Part shown: one piece after another, positions 1-8,600 of the stretch
How the letters are laid out: each line of letters begins with the position of its first letter
Position numbering within the stretch: position 1 is the first letter of the stretch
Assembly: GCF_016583825.1 (NCBI RefSeq)
Contig: NZ_NRRV01000056.1
Coordinates: 1 to 36,340, forward strand
Length of the DNA: 36,340 bases
DNA from: Thiohalocapsa halophila
GTDB taxonomy: Bacteria; Pseudomonadota; Gammaproteobacteria; Chromatiales; Chromatiaceae
Reading direction: 5' to 3'
The notes under the pieces: generated by a model
The model's input: only the letters and a program-made list of their open reading frames with translations
What the model was told of the DNA's origin: nothing
The model's database searches: none
Made by a program: the position numbers and the translations under genes

Positions 1-176
1 CCGAGCCTACATCCAGCACCAGGAACGTGAAGATCAACGACTCGATCAGCTGAGACTGTGGAGCTGCTGATCCGCCGCCTTTAGGCGGCTCATGAACCGG
101 GGCCGCGTTAGCGTCCCCTCCGCCGCTCAAAGCGGCTCACGCATTCAAAGCCCCCGGCTTTGCCGGGGGATGGTTA
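1..176 (+). mobile_element. IS200/IS605-type element, right-hand end (partial)
   Basis: The left edge of the window lies inside a small transposon. After the transposase stop come three hairpins: GCCGCC/GGCGGC near 74-90, GCCGCT/AGCGGC near 122-136, and a strong GC stem CCCCCGGC/GCCGGGGG at about 151-169. A terminal imperfect hairpin of this kind, without classic inverted repeats, is typical of IS200/IS605 right ends. The exact boundary (about 170-178) is a guess because the left end and target site are outside the window. Confidence 0.55.
2..70 (+). CDS. tnpA: IS200-like transposase TnpA, C-terminal fragment (gene starts outside the window)
   Basis: An open frame enters from the left edge and ends at TGA 68-70. 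Its 22 residues include YIQHQEREDQRLDQLRLW, which resembles the C-terminal helix of IS200/IS605-family Y1 transposases (pattern YI-x-Q-x-x-x-D-x-R-x-D-Q-L). The catalytic HUH motif and Tyr would lie upstream and cannot be seen. The hairpin-rich sequence directly downstream supports the call. It may be an intact copy cut only by the window edge. Confidence 0.6.
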   Translation, partial: RAYIQHQEREDQRLDQLRLWSC

Positions 177-245
177 CTTGTCGGCAGTTTGGGAGCGGCG
201 GACAGGCGTTTGCAACCGCCGTGTCCAGGGTATGAGCCGCGCGTG

Positions 246-542
246 TCAGTCGTCGTCGCGCTCCCAGCGGGCGGTGACCTTGATGGAGCCGGAGCTGCTG
301 CCGGCGACGATGACAGGCACGGGCTGGCTCTCGCCTTTGAAGCCGATCCCGAGCTCCATGGTCCACTCCTTCGGGCCAGCGTCGCCGACGCCGCTCTGGA
401 CGCTGCGGGCCATGCCGGCGATGGCGCGCTGCATGGCCTCCAAGGCGTCCGTTGCCTTGGCCTCGCCGGGGATGTCGGCGTGCTCGATCTCCACCAGCAC
501 CTGGCTGCCATCGTCGAGGGTGAGGGGTTTGATGCGGATCAT
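246..542 (-). CDS. Trypco1-like (trypsin-co-occurring domain, CU044_2847-type) small protein
   Basis: This encodes 98 residues starting MIRIKPLTLDDGSQVLVEIE. The shape is that of Trypco1 domains: an N-terminal beta hairpin with VLVEIE, a central helix (about 33-50, DALEAMQRAIAGMARSVQ), then a strand pair EWTMELGIGFKGE and a final GSIKVTARW strand. Trypco1 proteins have been described beside trypsin-like proteases and NTPase-based conflict systems, where they are thought to act as accessory or regulated components. The ATG at 542 is preceded by GGAG about 8 bases upstream; a longer in-frame extension runs into repeat DNA and is unlikely. No protease or NTPase partner is visible. Leu biosynthesis lies divergently on one side and an IS end on the other, so a partner may lie beyond the left edge or be lost. 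The domain assignment rests on pattern recall. Confidence 0.65.
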   Translation of the reverse strand: MIRIKPLTLDDGSQVLVEIEHADIPGEAKATDALEAMQRAIAGMARSVQSGVGDAGPKEWTMELGIGFKGESQPVPVIVAGSSSGSIKVTARWERDDD

Positions 543-608
543 GCGGGGCGCTCCGTAGTTCGGGTGTCTGGTGGATGAGGGGCGGAGCATAGTCGAAGGG
601 CGTGATGA

Positions 609-678
609 GTACGAAGTACAAAGTACGAGGTACGGAGTACGGAGTACGGAGTACGGAGTACGGAGTACGGAGTACGTG
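609..678. repeat. Tandem heptamer array, ten GTACNNN units
   Basis: GTAC recurs at 609, 616, 623, 630, 637, 644, 651, 658, 665 and 672, an exact 7-base period. The three variable bases are mostly GGA; the first three units differ (GAA, AAA, GAG). The array resembles the short tandemly repeated heptamers known from some bacterial spacers. Each GTAC core is itself a palindrome. Confidence 0.9.
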
Positions 679-842
679 GGAGCGTCTCCCGGGGGTGCGT
701 CGGCTTTGTACTCGGTGGTGGCGCAACTACGATGGTGAGACAAGCGGAGACGCAGAGGACGCTGGAGCCTCGGTCCAGATTGCTTACCGCATACCTGCCT
801 CCGGCGCAGGTGGGAGACGTGGAGCGAGCAGGAGCCCGGCCC

Positions 843-870
843 GTACTTCGTACCCCGTACTCCGTACTTC
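843..870. repeat. Short heptamer array, four GTACNNN units in reverse sense
   Basis: GTAC occurs at 843, 850, 857 and 864 with variable triplets TTC, CCC, TCC, TTC. These are the reverse complement of the GAA/GGA-type units at 609-678, so the two arrays form an inverted pair separated by about 165 bases and could fold together in single-stranded nucleic acid. Confidence 0.85.
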
Positions 871-948
871 CAGACTTCCCACCGTTTGAGTTCCCCCACC
901 CACCGCGCTACCCTACCCGGCTTCGCGCTCACCGCCGAGATCGACCCC

Positions 949-2355
949 ATGCCCACGCCCCGCACCCTCTACGACAAGATTTGGGACGACCATGTCGTGC
1001 GCACCGACGAGCACGGTACATCGCTGTTGTACGTCGACCGGCAGCTGGTGCACGAGGTGACCTCGCCGCAGGCGTTCGAGGGTCTGCGGCTCGCCGGGCG
1101 CAAACCGCGGCGTCCGGAGGCGAACCTGGCGGTACCGGACCACAATGTGCCGACCACCGACCGGCATCTCGGCATCGTGGACCCGATCTCACGCATCCAG
1201 GTGGAGCAGCTGACGGCCAACTGCCGTGAATTCGGCATCCGGCTCTTCGACATGGCGGACAAGCGCCAAGGCATCGTGCACGTGATCGGCCCGGAAGAAG
1301 GCTTCACGCTGCCCGGCATCACTATGGTCTGCGGCGACAGCCACACCTCCACCCACGGCGCGTTCGGGGCGCTGGCCTTCGGGGTCGGCACGTCGGAGGT
1401 GGAGCACGTGCTCGCCACCCAATGCCTGCTGCAGAAAAAGTCCAAGTCCATGCTGGTGAGCGTGGACGGACAGCTGGGCCGCGGCGTGACGGCGAAGGAC
1501 ATCGTGCTCGCCGTCATCGGCGAGATCGGCACCGCCGGCGGCACGGGTCATGTCGTCGAATACGGCGGCGATGCCATCTATGCGCTCAGCATGGAAGGGC
1601 GCATGACCGTCTGCAACATGTCCATCGAGGCCGGCGCCCGCGCCGGACTCATCGGCATCGACGAGACCACCATCGACTATGTCCGCGGCCGGCCCATGGC
1701 GCCGCAGGGCGAGCTGTTCGAGCAGGCCGCCGAGTACTGGCGCAGCCTCAATTCCGACCCCGGCGCCGAGTATGACCGCGTCGTGCACATCGACGCCGCC
1801 AGCATCCGCCCGCAGGTCACCTGGGGCACGTCACCGGAGATGGTGCTGCCGGTGGACGGCAGTGTGCCGAACCCGGTGGAGATCGCCGATCCGGTCAAGT
1901 CCGGCAGCTACCGCCATGCGCTGGCGTACATGGGCCTGGAGCCCGGCACGCCCCTCGCCGAGATCCCGCTGGACAAGGTCTTCATCGGCTCCTGCACCAA
2001 CGGCCGCATCGAGGACCTGCGGGCGGCGGCCGACGTGGCCCGCGGTCACAAGGTGGCGGACACCATCAAGCTTGCCATGGTGGTGCCGGGCTCCGGCCTG
2101 GTGAAAGCGCAGGCGGAGGCCGAGGGGCTGGACAAGATCTTCACGGAGGCGGGCTTCGAGTGGCGCGAGCCCGGCTGCTCCATGTGCCTGGCCATGAACG
2201 CCGACCGGCTCGAGCCCGGCGAGCGCTGCGCCTCCACCAGCAACCGCAACTTCGAGGGGCGCCAGGGGCAGGGCGGTCGCACCCATCTGGTGAGCCCGGC
2301 GATGGCCGCCGCCGCCGCCATCCACGGCCGCTTCGTCGACGTGCGGGAGGTTTGA
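949..2355 (+). CDS. leuC: 3-isopropylmalate dehydratase large subunit
   Basis: LeuC pairs with LeuD to isomerise 2-isopropylmalate to 3-isopropylmalate in leucine synthesis. The 468-residue product has the aconitase-family signatures: VCGDSHTSTHGAFG near 125-140, GSCTNGR with C349, and CSMC with C410 and C413. These three Cys are the expected [4Fe-4S] ligands. The chosen start, MPTPRTLYDKIWDDH, matches the family N-terminus; an upstream in-frame TTG at 886 would add 21 unusual residues and is rejected. The Shine-Dalgarno before 949 is weak. leuD follows after 2 bases, and its GGAGG lies inside the end of leuC, so the two subunits are probably translated together. Length and motifs are normal. 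Confidence 0.97.
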   Translation: MPTPRTLYDKIWDDHVVRTDEHGTSLLYVDRQLVHEVTSPQAFEGLRLAGRKPRRPEANLAVPDHNVPTTDRHLGIVDPISRIQVEQLTANCREFGIRLFDMADKRQGIVHVIGPEEGFTLPGITMVCGDSHTSTHGAFGALAFGVGTSEVEHVLATQCLLQKKSKSMLVSVDGQLGRGVTAKDIVLAVIGEIGTAGGTGHVVEYGGDAIYALSMEGRMTVCNMSIEAGARAGLIGIDETTIDYVRGRPMAPQGELFEQAAEYWRSLNSDPGAEYDRVVHIDAASIRPQVTWGTSPEMVLPVDGSVPNPVEIADPVKSGSYRHALAYMGLEPGTPLAEIPLDKVFIGSCTNGRIEDLRAAADVARGHKVADTIKLAMVVPGSGLVKAQAEAEGLDKIFTEAGFEWREPGCSMCLAMNADRLEPGERCASTSNRNFEGRQGQGGRTHLVSPAMAAAAAIHGRFVDVREV

Positions 2356-2357
2356 CC

Positions 2358-3005
2358 ATGCCCATGCAGCCCTTCGAGAATTTTCGCGGCACGGTGGTCC
2401 CCCTGGACCGCGCCAACGTGGACACGGATGCCATCATCCCGAAGCAGTTCCTCAAGTCCATCGCCCGCACCGGCTTCGGCCCGAACCTGTTCGACGAGTG
2501 GCGCTACCTGGACCAGGGCGAGCCCGGGCAGGACTGCGCCAACCGGCCGCTGAACCCGGACTTCGTGCTGAACGACCCCAAGTACGCGGACGCCACCATT
2601 CTGCTGACCCGGCACAACTTCGGCTGCGGCTCGTCCCGCGAGCACGCGCCCTGGGCGCTGGCGGACTACGGCTTCAAGGTGCTGATCGCGCCGAGCTTCG
2701 CGGACATCTTCCACCAGAACGCCATCAAGAACGGGCTCCTGCCCATCGTGCTGGACGAGGCCATCGTCGACCGGCTGTTCGAGCTCGCCACCGATAGCGA
2801 CGAGCCGCTGACCATCGACGTGGACCTGCACAACCTGAAGCTCGACGCCGACGGTCACGGCACCATCGAGATCGACATCGACCCCTTCCATCATCACTGC
2901 CTGATCCACGGCCTGGACGACATCGGCCTGACGCTGACCCATGGCGATGAGATCGCGGCCTACGAGGATCGCCGGCGGGCCGAGGCGCCGTGGCTGTTCG
3001 GTTGA
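2358..3005 (+). CDS. leuD: 3-isopropylmalate dehydratase small subunit
   Basis: LeuD supplies the swivelling domain of isopropylmalate isomerase. The 215-residue protein has the family N-terminus (PFENFRGTVVPLDRANVDTD), the KQFLKSI segment and the substrate-loop region NFGCGSSREHAPWAL near residues 92-106. The ATG at 2358 has GGGAGG 8 bases upstream; a second ATG two codons later is possible. It follows leuC directly and precedes leuB, giving a leuCDB order. A 116-base gap with a hairpin separates it from leuB, so leuB may be partly insulated. Confidence 0.97.
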   Translation: MPMQPFENFRGTVVPLDRANVDTDAIIPKQFLKSIARTGFGPNLFDEWRYLDQGEPGQDCANRPLNPDFVLNDPKYADATILLTRHNFGCGSSREHAPWALADYGFKVLIAPSFADIFHQNAIKNGLLPIVLDEAIVDRLFELATDSDEPLTIDVDLHNLKLDADGHGTIEIDIDPFHHHCLIHGLDDIGLTLTHGDEIAAYEDRRRAEAPWLFG

Positions 3006-3013
3006 GTCGGTGC

Positions 3014-3039
3014 GTCGGGCCTCCCGCCGTCGGCCCGAC
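3014..3039. repeat. GC-rich inverted repeat between leuD and leuB
   Basis: GTCGGGCC (3014-3021) pairs perfectly with GGCCCGAC (3032-3039) across a 10-base loop, followed by CTACGG. This resembles intergenic palindromes common in high-GC gammaproteobacteria. There is no T run, so it is more likely an RNA-stabilising hairpin than a terminator. Confidence 0.6.
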
Positions 3040-3121
3040 CTACGGCTCTGATTGCAGCTCGTCACGCGTCTTCCCCGGTGACGACGCGGCGTATTGATGA
3101 GACCTCCGAGAGGGAGACGCT

Positions 3122-4216
3122 TTGAGCAAGAAGATTCTGATTCTGCCCGGTGACGGCATCGGCCCGGAGATCGTCGCCGAGGCGGTCAAGGTGCTCGCTT
3201 GTCTGCGCGACGACTTCGGCCTCGCCGTCGAGACCGAGGAGGCCCTGGTGGGCGGTGCCGCCTACGACGCCGAGGGCCATCCGCTGCCGGAGGCGACACT
3301 CGCCGCCGCCCAGGCCGCGGACGCCGTCCTGCTCGGTGCCGTCGGCGGACCTAAATGGGAGCCGCTGGACATCTCGGTGCGCCCGGAAAAGGGGTTGCTT
3401 GGGCTGCGCTCGGGGCTCGGGCTGTTCGCGAACCTGCGCCCCGCCATCCTGTATCCGCAGCTGGCTGCGGCCTCGGCGCTGAAGCCGGAGGTGGTCGCCG
3501 GGCTGGACATCCTCATCGTGCGCGAGCTCACCGGCGGCATCTACTTCGGCCGCCCGCGCGGCGTGGAGACGCTCGACTCCGGCGAGCGCAAAGGCATCAA
3601 CACCCTGGTGTATACCGAATCGGAGATCGAGCGCATCTGCCGCGTCGCCTTCGATTTGGCCATGAAGCGCGGCAAGCGGGTGTGCTCCGTGGACAAGGCC
3701 AACGTGCTCGAATGCACCGAGCTGTGGCGCGAGGTAGCCACCCGGGTCGGGGCGGACTATCCGGATGTCGAGCTGAGCCACATGTACGTGGACAACGCCG
3801 CCATGCAGCTGGTGCGCGCGCCTAAGCAGTTCGACGTGATGGTCACCACCAACATGTTCGGCGACATCCTGTCGGACTGCGCCGCCATGCTCACCGGCTC
3901 CATCGGCATGCTGCCGTCGGCGTCGCTGAACGCCGACGGGCAGGGCATGTACGAGCCCATCCACGGCTCGGCGCCGGACATCGCAGGCAAGGGCCTGGCC
4001 AACCCGCTGGCCACCATCCTGTCGGTGGCCATGATGCTGCGCTACTCCCTGAACGAGCCGGCCCAGGCGGAGCGCATCGAGCAGGCGGTCGCCGCGGTGC
4101 TGGATCAGGGCCTGCGCACCGCCGACATCGCCGGCGAGGGCATGGAGACCGTCGGCACCGCCCAGATGGGCGACGCCGTCGTTGCCGCGCTGCGCTTGCT
4201 AAGGGCCGAGGGCTGA
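3122..4216 (+). CDS. leuB: 3-isopropylmalate dehydrogenase
   Basis: LeuB oxidatively decarboxylates 3-isopropylmalate using NAD to give the precursor of leucine. The 364-residue protein has the family start KKILILPGDGIGPEI, the substrate Arg region (LRSGLGLFANLRPA near 93-106), ELTGGIYFGRPRG, the YTESEIERI segment, and the Mg-binding DNAAMQL and GDILSD motifs. The start is TTG at 3122, supported by GGGAG five bases upstream; no better ATG exists. The last codons (RAEG) and the TGA lie inside a heptamer repeat block (4202-4271), so the gene's end has been shaped by that repeat. It belongs to the leuCD cluster. Confidence 0.97.
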   Translation: MSKKILILPGDGIGPEIVAEAVKVLACLRDDFGLAVETEEALVGGAAYDAEGHPLPEATLAAAQAADAVLLGAVGGPKWEPLDISVRPEKGLLGLRSGLGLFANLRPAILYPQLAAASALKPEVVAGLDILIVRELTGGIYFGRPRGVETLDSGERKGINTLVYTESEIERICRVAFDLAMKRGKRVCSVDKANVLECTELWREVATRVGADYPDVELSHMYVDNAAMQLVRAPKQFDVMVTTNMFGDILSDCAAMLTGSIGMLPSASLNADGQGMYEPIHGSAPDIAGKGLANPLATILSVAMMLRYSLNEPAQAERIEQAVAAVLDQGLRTADIAGEGMETVGTAQMGDAVVAALRLLRAEG

Positions 4217-4271
4217 GGGCTGAGGTAAAGGGCCGGGAAGCCCTCAGCCCCAGCCCTCAGCCCTCAGCCCT
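4202..4271. repeat. Inverted heptamer repeats at the leuB 3' end (possible terminator)
   Basis: Units AGGGCCG, AGGGCTG, AGGGCTG begin at 4202, 4209 and 4216. The opposite strand version CCCTCAG occurs at 4241, 4254 and 4261, with a six-base CCCCAG between the first two. Together they form a large GC-rich stem-loop that begins inside leuB and ends before asd. There is no T tract, so termination is only plausible. Confidence 0.8.
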
Positions 4272-4350
4272 TCCCATTGCTCTGCCTCAGCCACCTGTCC
4301 CGACAGTCCCGTTAAGCTTGATCCCCGAGTGACTTCAGGGGGTATTGATC

Positions 4351-5466
4351 ATGAACAGAATCGGTTTCGTCGGCTGGCGCGGCATGGTGGGCTCGGTGCT
4401 GATGGAGCGCATGCGCGCGGAAGACGACTTCGCGCACATCAGCGAGCCCGTGTTCTTCTCCACTTCCCAGCAGGGCGAGCTCGGCCCGGACGTGGGCGGC
4501 GGGGCACAGCCCCTGCGCGATGCCCGCGATTTGAATGCGCTGGCGGAGATGGACGCCATCGTCACCTGCCAGGGCGGTGAGTACACGTCGGAGGTCTTCG
4601 CTCCGCTGCGGGCTCGGGGCTGGAAGGGCTACTGGATCGACGCGGCCTCGACGCTGCGCATGGCGGCCGACAGCACCATCGTGCTCGATCCCGTGAACCG
4701 CGATGTCATCGAGCAGGCGCTCGCCGCCGGCAAGCGGGACTTCATCGGCGGCAACTGCACGGTGAGTCTGATGCTGATGGCCGTCGGCGATCTGCTGCGC
4801 CGGGATCTGGTGGATTGGGTCAGCGCCATGACCTATCAGGCCGCCTCCGGCGCCGGCGCCCGCAACATGCGCGAGCTGCTGCTGCAGATGGGCGCCCTGC
4901 GTGATGCCGTCGCCGATGAGCTGGCCGATCCCTACAGCGCCATCCTCGACATCGACCGCAAGGTCATCGAGACCATGCGCGGCGCCGACTTTCCGGACCA
5001 GCTCTTCACGGTGCCGCTGGCGGGCAGCCTGATCCCTTGGATCGACAAGGCGTTGGACAACGGCCAGAGCCGCGAGGAATGGAAGGGCAGTGTCGAGAGC
5101 AACAAGATCCTCGGCCGCGAGGGCAATCCCATTCCCATCGACGGCACTTGTGTGCGCATCGGCTCTATGCGCTGCCACAGTCAGGGGCTCACCATCAAGC
5201 TCAAGCACGACCTGCCCATCGACGAGGTCGCCGACATGCTGGGCGGTGCCAATGACTGGGTGCGGCTGGTGCCGAATGAGCGCGAGCGCACCATCGCCGA
5301 GCTCTCGCCCACCGCGGTCACGGGCAAGCTCGATATCGCCGTCGGGCGTCTGCGCAAGATGAACCTGGGACCCGAGTATCTGTCGGTCTTCACGGTAGGC
5401 GACCAGCTGCTGTGGGGCGCCGCCGAGCCGTTGCGCCGGATGCTCGCGCTGCTGTTGACGCGGTGA
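4351..5466 (+). CDS. asd: Aspartate-semialdehyde dehydrogenase
   Basis: Asd makes L-aspartate semialdehyde from aspartyl phosphate, the branch point to lysine/diaminopimelate, threonine and methionine. The 371-residue protein starts MNRIGFVGWRGMVGSVLMER, the NADP-binding loop of the enterobacterial-type Asd. The active-site Cys is C136 in GGNCTVSL. The TYQAASGAGARNMREL and RIGSMRCHSQ segments (with the acid/base His) follow. AGGGGGT lies 7 bases before the ATG at 4351; a TTG two codons earlier is less likely. Repeat DNA separates it from leuB, and a promoter-like site follows it, so it may be a single transcription unit. Confidence 0.97.
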   Translation: MNRIGFVGWRGMVGSVLMERMRAEDDFAHISEPVFFSTSQQGELGPDVGGGAQPLRDARDLNALAEMDAIVTCQGGEYTSEVFAPLRARGWKGYWIDAASTLRMAADSTIVLDPVNRDVIEQALAAGKRDFIGGNCTVSLMLMAVGDLLRRDLVDWVSAMTYQAASGAGARNMRELLLQMGALRDAVADELADPYSAILDIDRKVIETMRGADFPDQLFTVPLAGSLIPWIDKALDNGQSREEWKGSVESNKILGREGNPIPIDGTCVRIGSMRCHSQGLTIKLKHDLPIDEVADMLGGANDWVRLVPNERERTIAELSPTAVTGKLDIAVGRLRKMNLGPEYLSVFTVGDQLLWGAAEPLRRMLALLLTR

Positions 5467-5481
5467 AACCCCTACCAGTTC

Positions 5482-5511
5482 TTGGTCGGCTCCCTGTCTT
5501 TCCGCTATAGT
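5482..5511 (+). promoter_or_regulatory. Sigma-70-like promoter upstream of fimV
   Basis: TTGGTC (5482-5487) and TATAGT (5506-5511) are spaced by 18 bases, about 100 bases before the fimV ATG. The hexamers match four and five positions of the consensus. It is the best promoter-like pair in this gap. Confidence 0.5.
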
Positions 5512-5614
5512 CCGGGGTCAACTAGCGCCCTCGCCGCCCGGTTTTGGCGGCGATCGGGATCGCTTTAACCCGCGGCCCGAATGCCGGGCTCCGGGTCCTC
5601 GGAGAGGACGGAGG

Positions 5615-8600
5615 ATGTTGCCAAAACCGGCCCTGGTCATCGCTGCGGTGCTCCTGCTCACGTCCCTGCCGGGCACCGCGACAGCGCTCGGTTTGGGGGG
5701 CATGCGCACCCAGTCGGCCTTGAACCAGCCCTTCTACGCCGAGATCGAGCTCACGGATGTCAGCCCCGATGAGATCGACGCCGTCAAGGCGAGGCTCGCG
5801 AGCCGGGCCGAATTTGCCAAGGCCGGCGCGGAGCGCCCGCACTTTCTGACCCGATTGCAGTTCACGCCGGCCATCGGCATGGATGGTCGGCCCTATATCC
5901 AGGTCTCCAGCCGCGAGCCCATCCGCGAGCCCTACCTCGATTTCCTGGTCGAAGTGATCTGGCCCAGCGGTAGGCTGGTGAAGGAATACACCGTTCTATT
6001 GGACCCGCCTGCCCGCGGCACCTCGGCACCGCCCCGGGTGGTCGCGCCGCAGACCTCGGCACCACGCCGGCGGCCGCCGCCGGAGCCCGAGCCGGCACCG
6101 GCGTTGCGGCGGAGTCCCGCTGCCGCACAACAGACCGAGCGGCAGCGTCAAGAGCCGCGGCCCGGGCAGCAATCCGCGCCGCGTCGCCAGGCCGCTGCCC
6201 CACGGACACCGGCGCCCGTCCCGCCGCAGGCGCAGGACACGCGTTTCCCGCTCTATTACGGCCCGGTGCAGCGGGGCGCCACCCTGACGGCCATCGCCCG
6301 CGACATGACGCCGCCGGGTGCCACGGTCGAGCAGACCGCCATGGCCATCTTCCGCAATAACCAGGACGCCTTCATGCGCGGCAATATCAATATGCTGCGC
6401 GTTGGGGTCGATCTGGTGGTGCCGACGGCCGAGGAGCTCTTCGCGCTGGACCAGAGCGCCGCCCGGCGCGAATTCGAGGACGCGCTGGCCGGGCGCAGCG
6501 TCAACAGCAGTCCCATCACCGATGTACCGAGCGACGCCCGACTGCGCATTGCCGCCGCCGGCGAGCCGGAGCCGCCGCCGCCGGGGGCACCCTCCGGCGA
6601 GGCCCTGCCGCCGCCTGCTGTGGAGCCCGATCTGCGTCAAGATCTGCTGATGGTGCAGGAGACCACCGAGAGCAACCGTCAGGAAGCCACGGAGCTGCGC
6701 AACCGCATCGGCGAGCTGGAACAGCAGCTCAGGGATATCCAGCGCCTGCTGGAGCTGCGCAACGAGCAGCTTGCGGAGTTGCAGCAAGCGGTGACTGCCG
6801 GCGAGCAGCCGCTGCCGACAGCTGGCGATTTGCCGACACCGGCACCGCCCGCAGGTGCCGCAAGGATGCGCCCGGCGCCGGCGCCAGACGAGCCGGCGGA
6901 CGCGGATGGCGTGCCAACGCCGCGGCGCGGCGGCGAGGCGCTAGCACAGGGCGAGCCGGCGCCAGGGCCAGGCGAGCGCGCCCCGGCGGAGCCCTTGGAG
7001 GCGCCGGAGCTTGCCGCTGCGCCGCCTGGGGCAAGCGCCGCAGGCGCCGCCGACCCCGCCGGCGGCAACGGCGACGGTCAGGCTTCGGAGACCGCGGCGC
7101 CGGCGGCGGAGTCCAATGGCAGCGGCAACCCCGACGGCGGCCAGCAGCCGTTTTGGCACGGCGCGCTGGCCACGGCGCAGGGCGTCAGCGCCAGCATGCC
7201 GCCTTGGGCGCTGCCTGCCGCCGGCGGCACTGTGGTGCTCGGCGGACTCGGGCTGTTGGCCTATCGCCGACGGCGCCAGCTCGCTGAAGACGCCGATGAG
7301 GGCGTTTTGGCTCACGCGCCTGGCGGCAGCCGACTCGGCGCATCCCGATCGCGCCGGGATTCGGGGGTCGAGCCCGGTTTTGGTGCAGCCGCAGCCGCCG
7401 CCGAAGAGCTGTCCATCGACCCCCTGCCGGAGCTGGATGAAGATGCGCCGCCGGCGTCGCAGCAGCAGGGCGCCCAGGCTGGCGGTGGTGCCATCGACGT
7501 GCAAACCGGGCTGCCGGTGGGCGTGGTCTCCAACATGCCCGATGACCAGCCGGAGACCCAGGATGCCGACATCATCGCCGAGGCGGACATCTATATCCTC
7601 TATGGGCGCTACCGCGAAGCAGAGGCGCTGTTGCGCGAAGAGCTGGAGAGGGCGCCGGAGAGTCCGGAGCTCAGGTACAAGCTCGGCGAGGCCCTGCTCG
7701 GCAGTGGCAGCCAAGCGGCGCTGGCCGAGCTGCTGGATGCCATGCGCGCTGCGGGTCAGGACGGCGAAGACGCAGCCAAATGGGCACGCCTAGAGAACGG
7801 CCTGGCGGGTCTCTCCGCCGATGACGATGCCGCCGACGGCGAGCCGTCAGCGCCCGGGCCTTGGTCCGCGCCCGTGGACGGAGCACCGACCCCGATGGGC
7901 GCGGACCAGCCGCTGGGCGCCGCGGCGACAAGGACGGGCGATGCGCTCGGCGACGACGGAGGCACCGACCTCGGCTTCTCGGTGCAGGATGTGGTCCCGC
8001 CGAGCGCGGAGGAGCTGCGCGGGCAGATGGGCGACCTGGAGCTGGACCTGCCGGCGCTGGACGACTTCGACGACGAGCGGCAATCCACTCGCACGCCGGA
8101 CGATCGCCCCGACGACCCGGGCTTGCGCGAAGCAGCCGACGCGGACGCGCCCGCCATGGCACCCTTTGATCTGCGCCTGGACGTGCCGGCCGCTGCGCCC
8201 CAGTCCCCCGGCTTGCGCGAGTCCGGGGACGGCGATCGCCTGGATCTGGATCTGAGCGACCTGGAACAGCTCACCCGCTCACCGAGTGACTCGGAGCCTG
8301 CCGACCTCAGCCTGCCGCCCGCCGAAGATCCGCCCGCCGAAGAGCCACCCCTGTTAGGCGCGGACGGTGGCCGGGATGACGCAGCCGACGACGGGCACCC
8401 GGCCTTGCCGGATCCCTTGGCGCCCGAGCAGGCGGAGCCTCAGACCCAGTGGCAGAGCGCGCAGGGCCAGGGGCAGACGCAGCCGGCGGGTACCTCGGCT
8501 GAGGCTCAGGACGAGCCCGGCGCTGCCGGACCCTGGGAAGACAGTATCGCCAACGATGTGCTCTCCTCCCAATGGCACACGGACGGCGGCCTGTGGGATG

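Larger units (their letters stand above)
543..948. other. Intergenic region between the Trypco1 gene and leuC
   Basis: About 400 bases hold no convincing gene. The region carries two heptamer repeat arrays (609-678 and 843-870) in opposite orientation. Open frames crossing it are low-complexity translations of those repeats. The leuC promoter should be here, but no clear -35/-10 pair was recognised. Confidence 0.6.

Noticed and set aside
609..678. Heptamer array as a CRISPR
   Set aside because: The period is 7 bases with no unique spacers; CRISPR repeats are 23 bases or longer with spacers of similar size.
886..948. Extended leuC start at TTG 886
   Set aside because: Adds 21 residues not seen in the family; MPTPRTLYDKIWDDH at 949 is the normal LeuC start.
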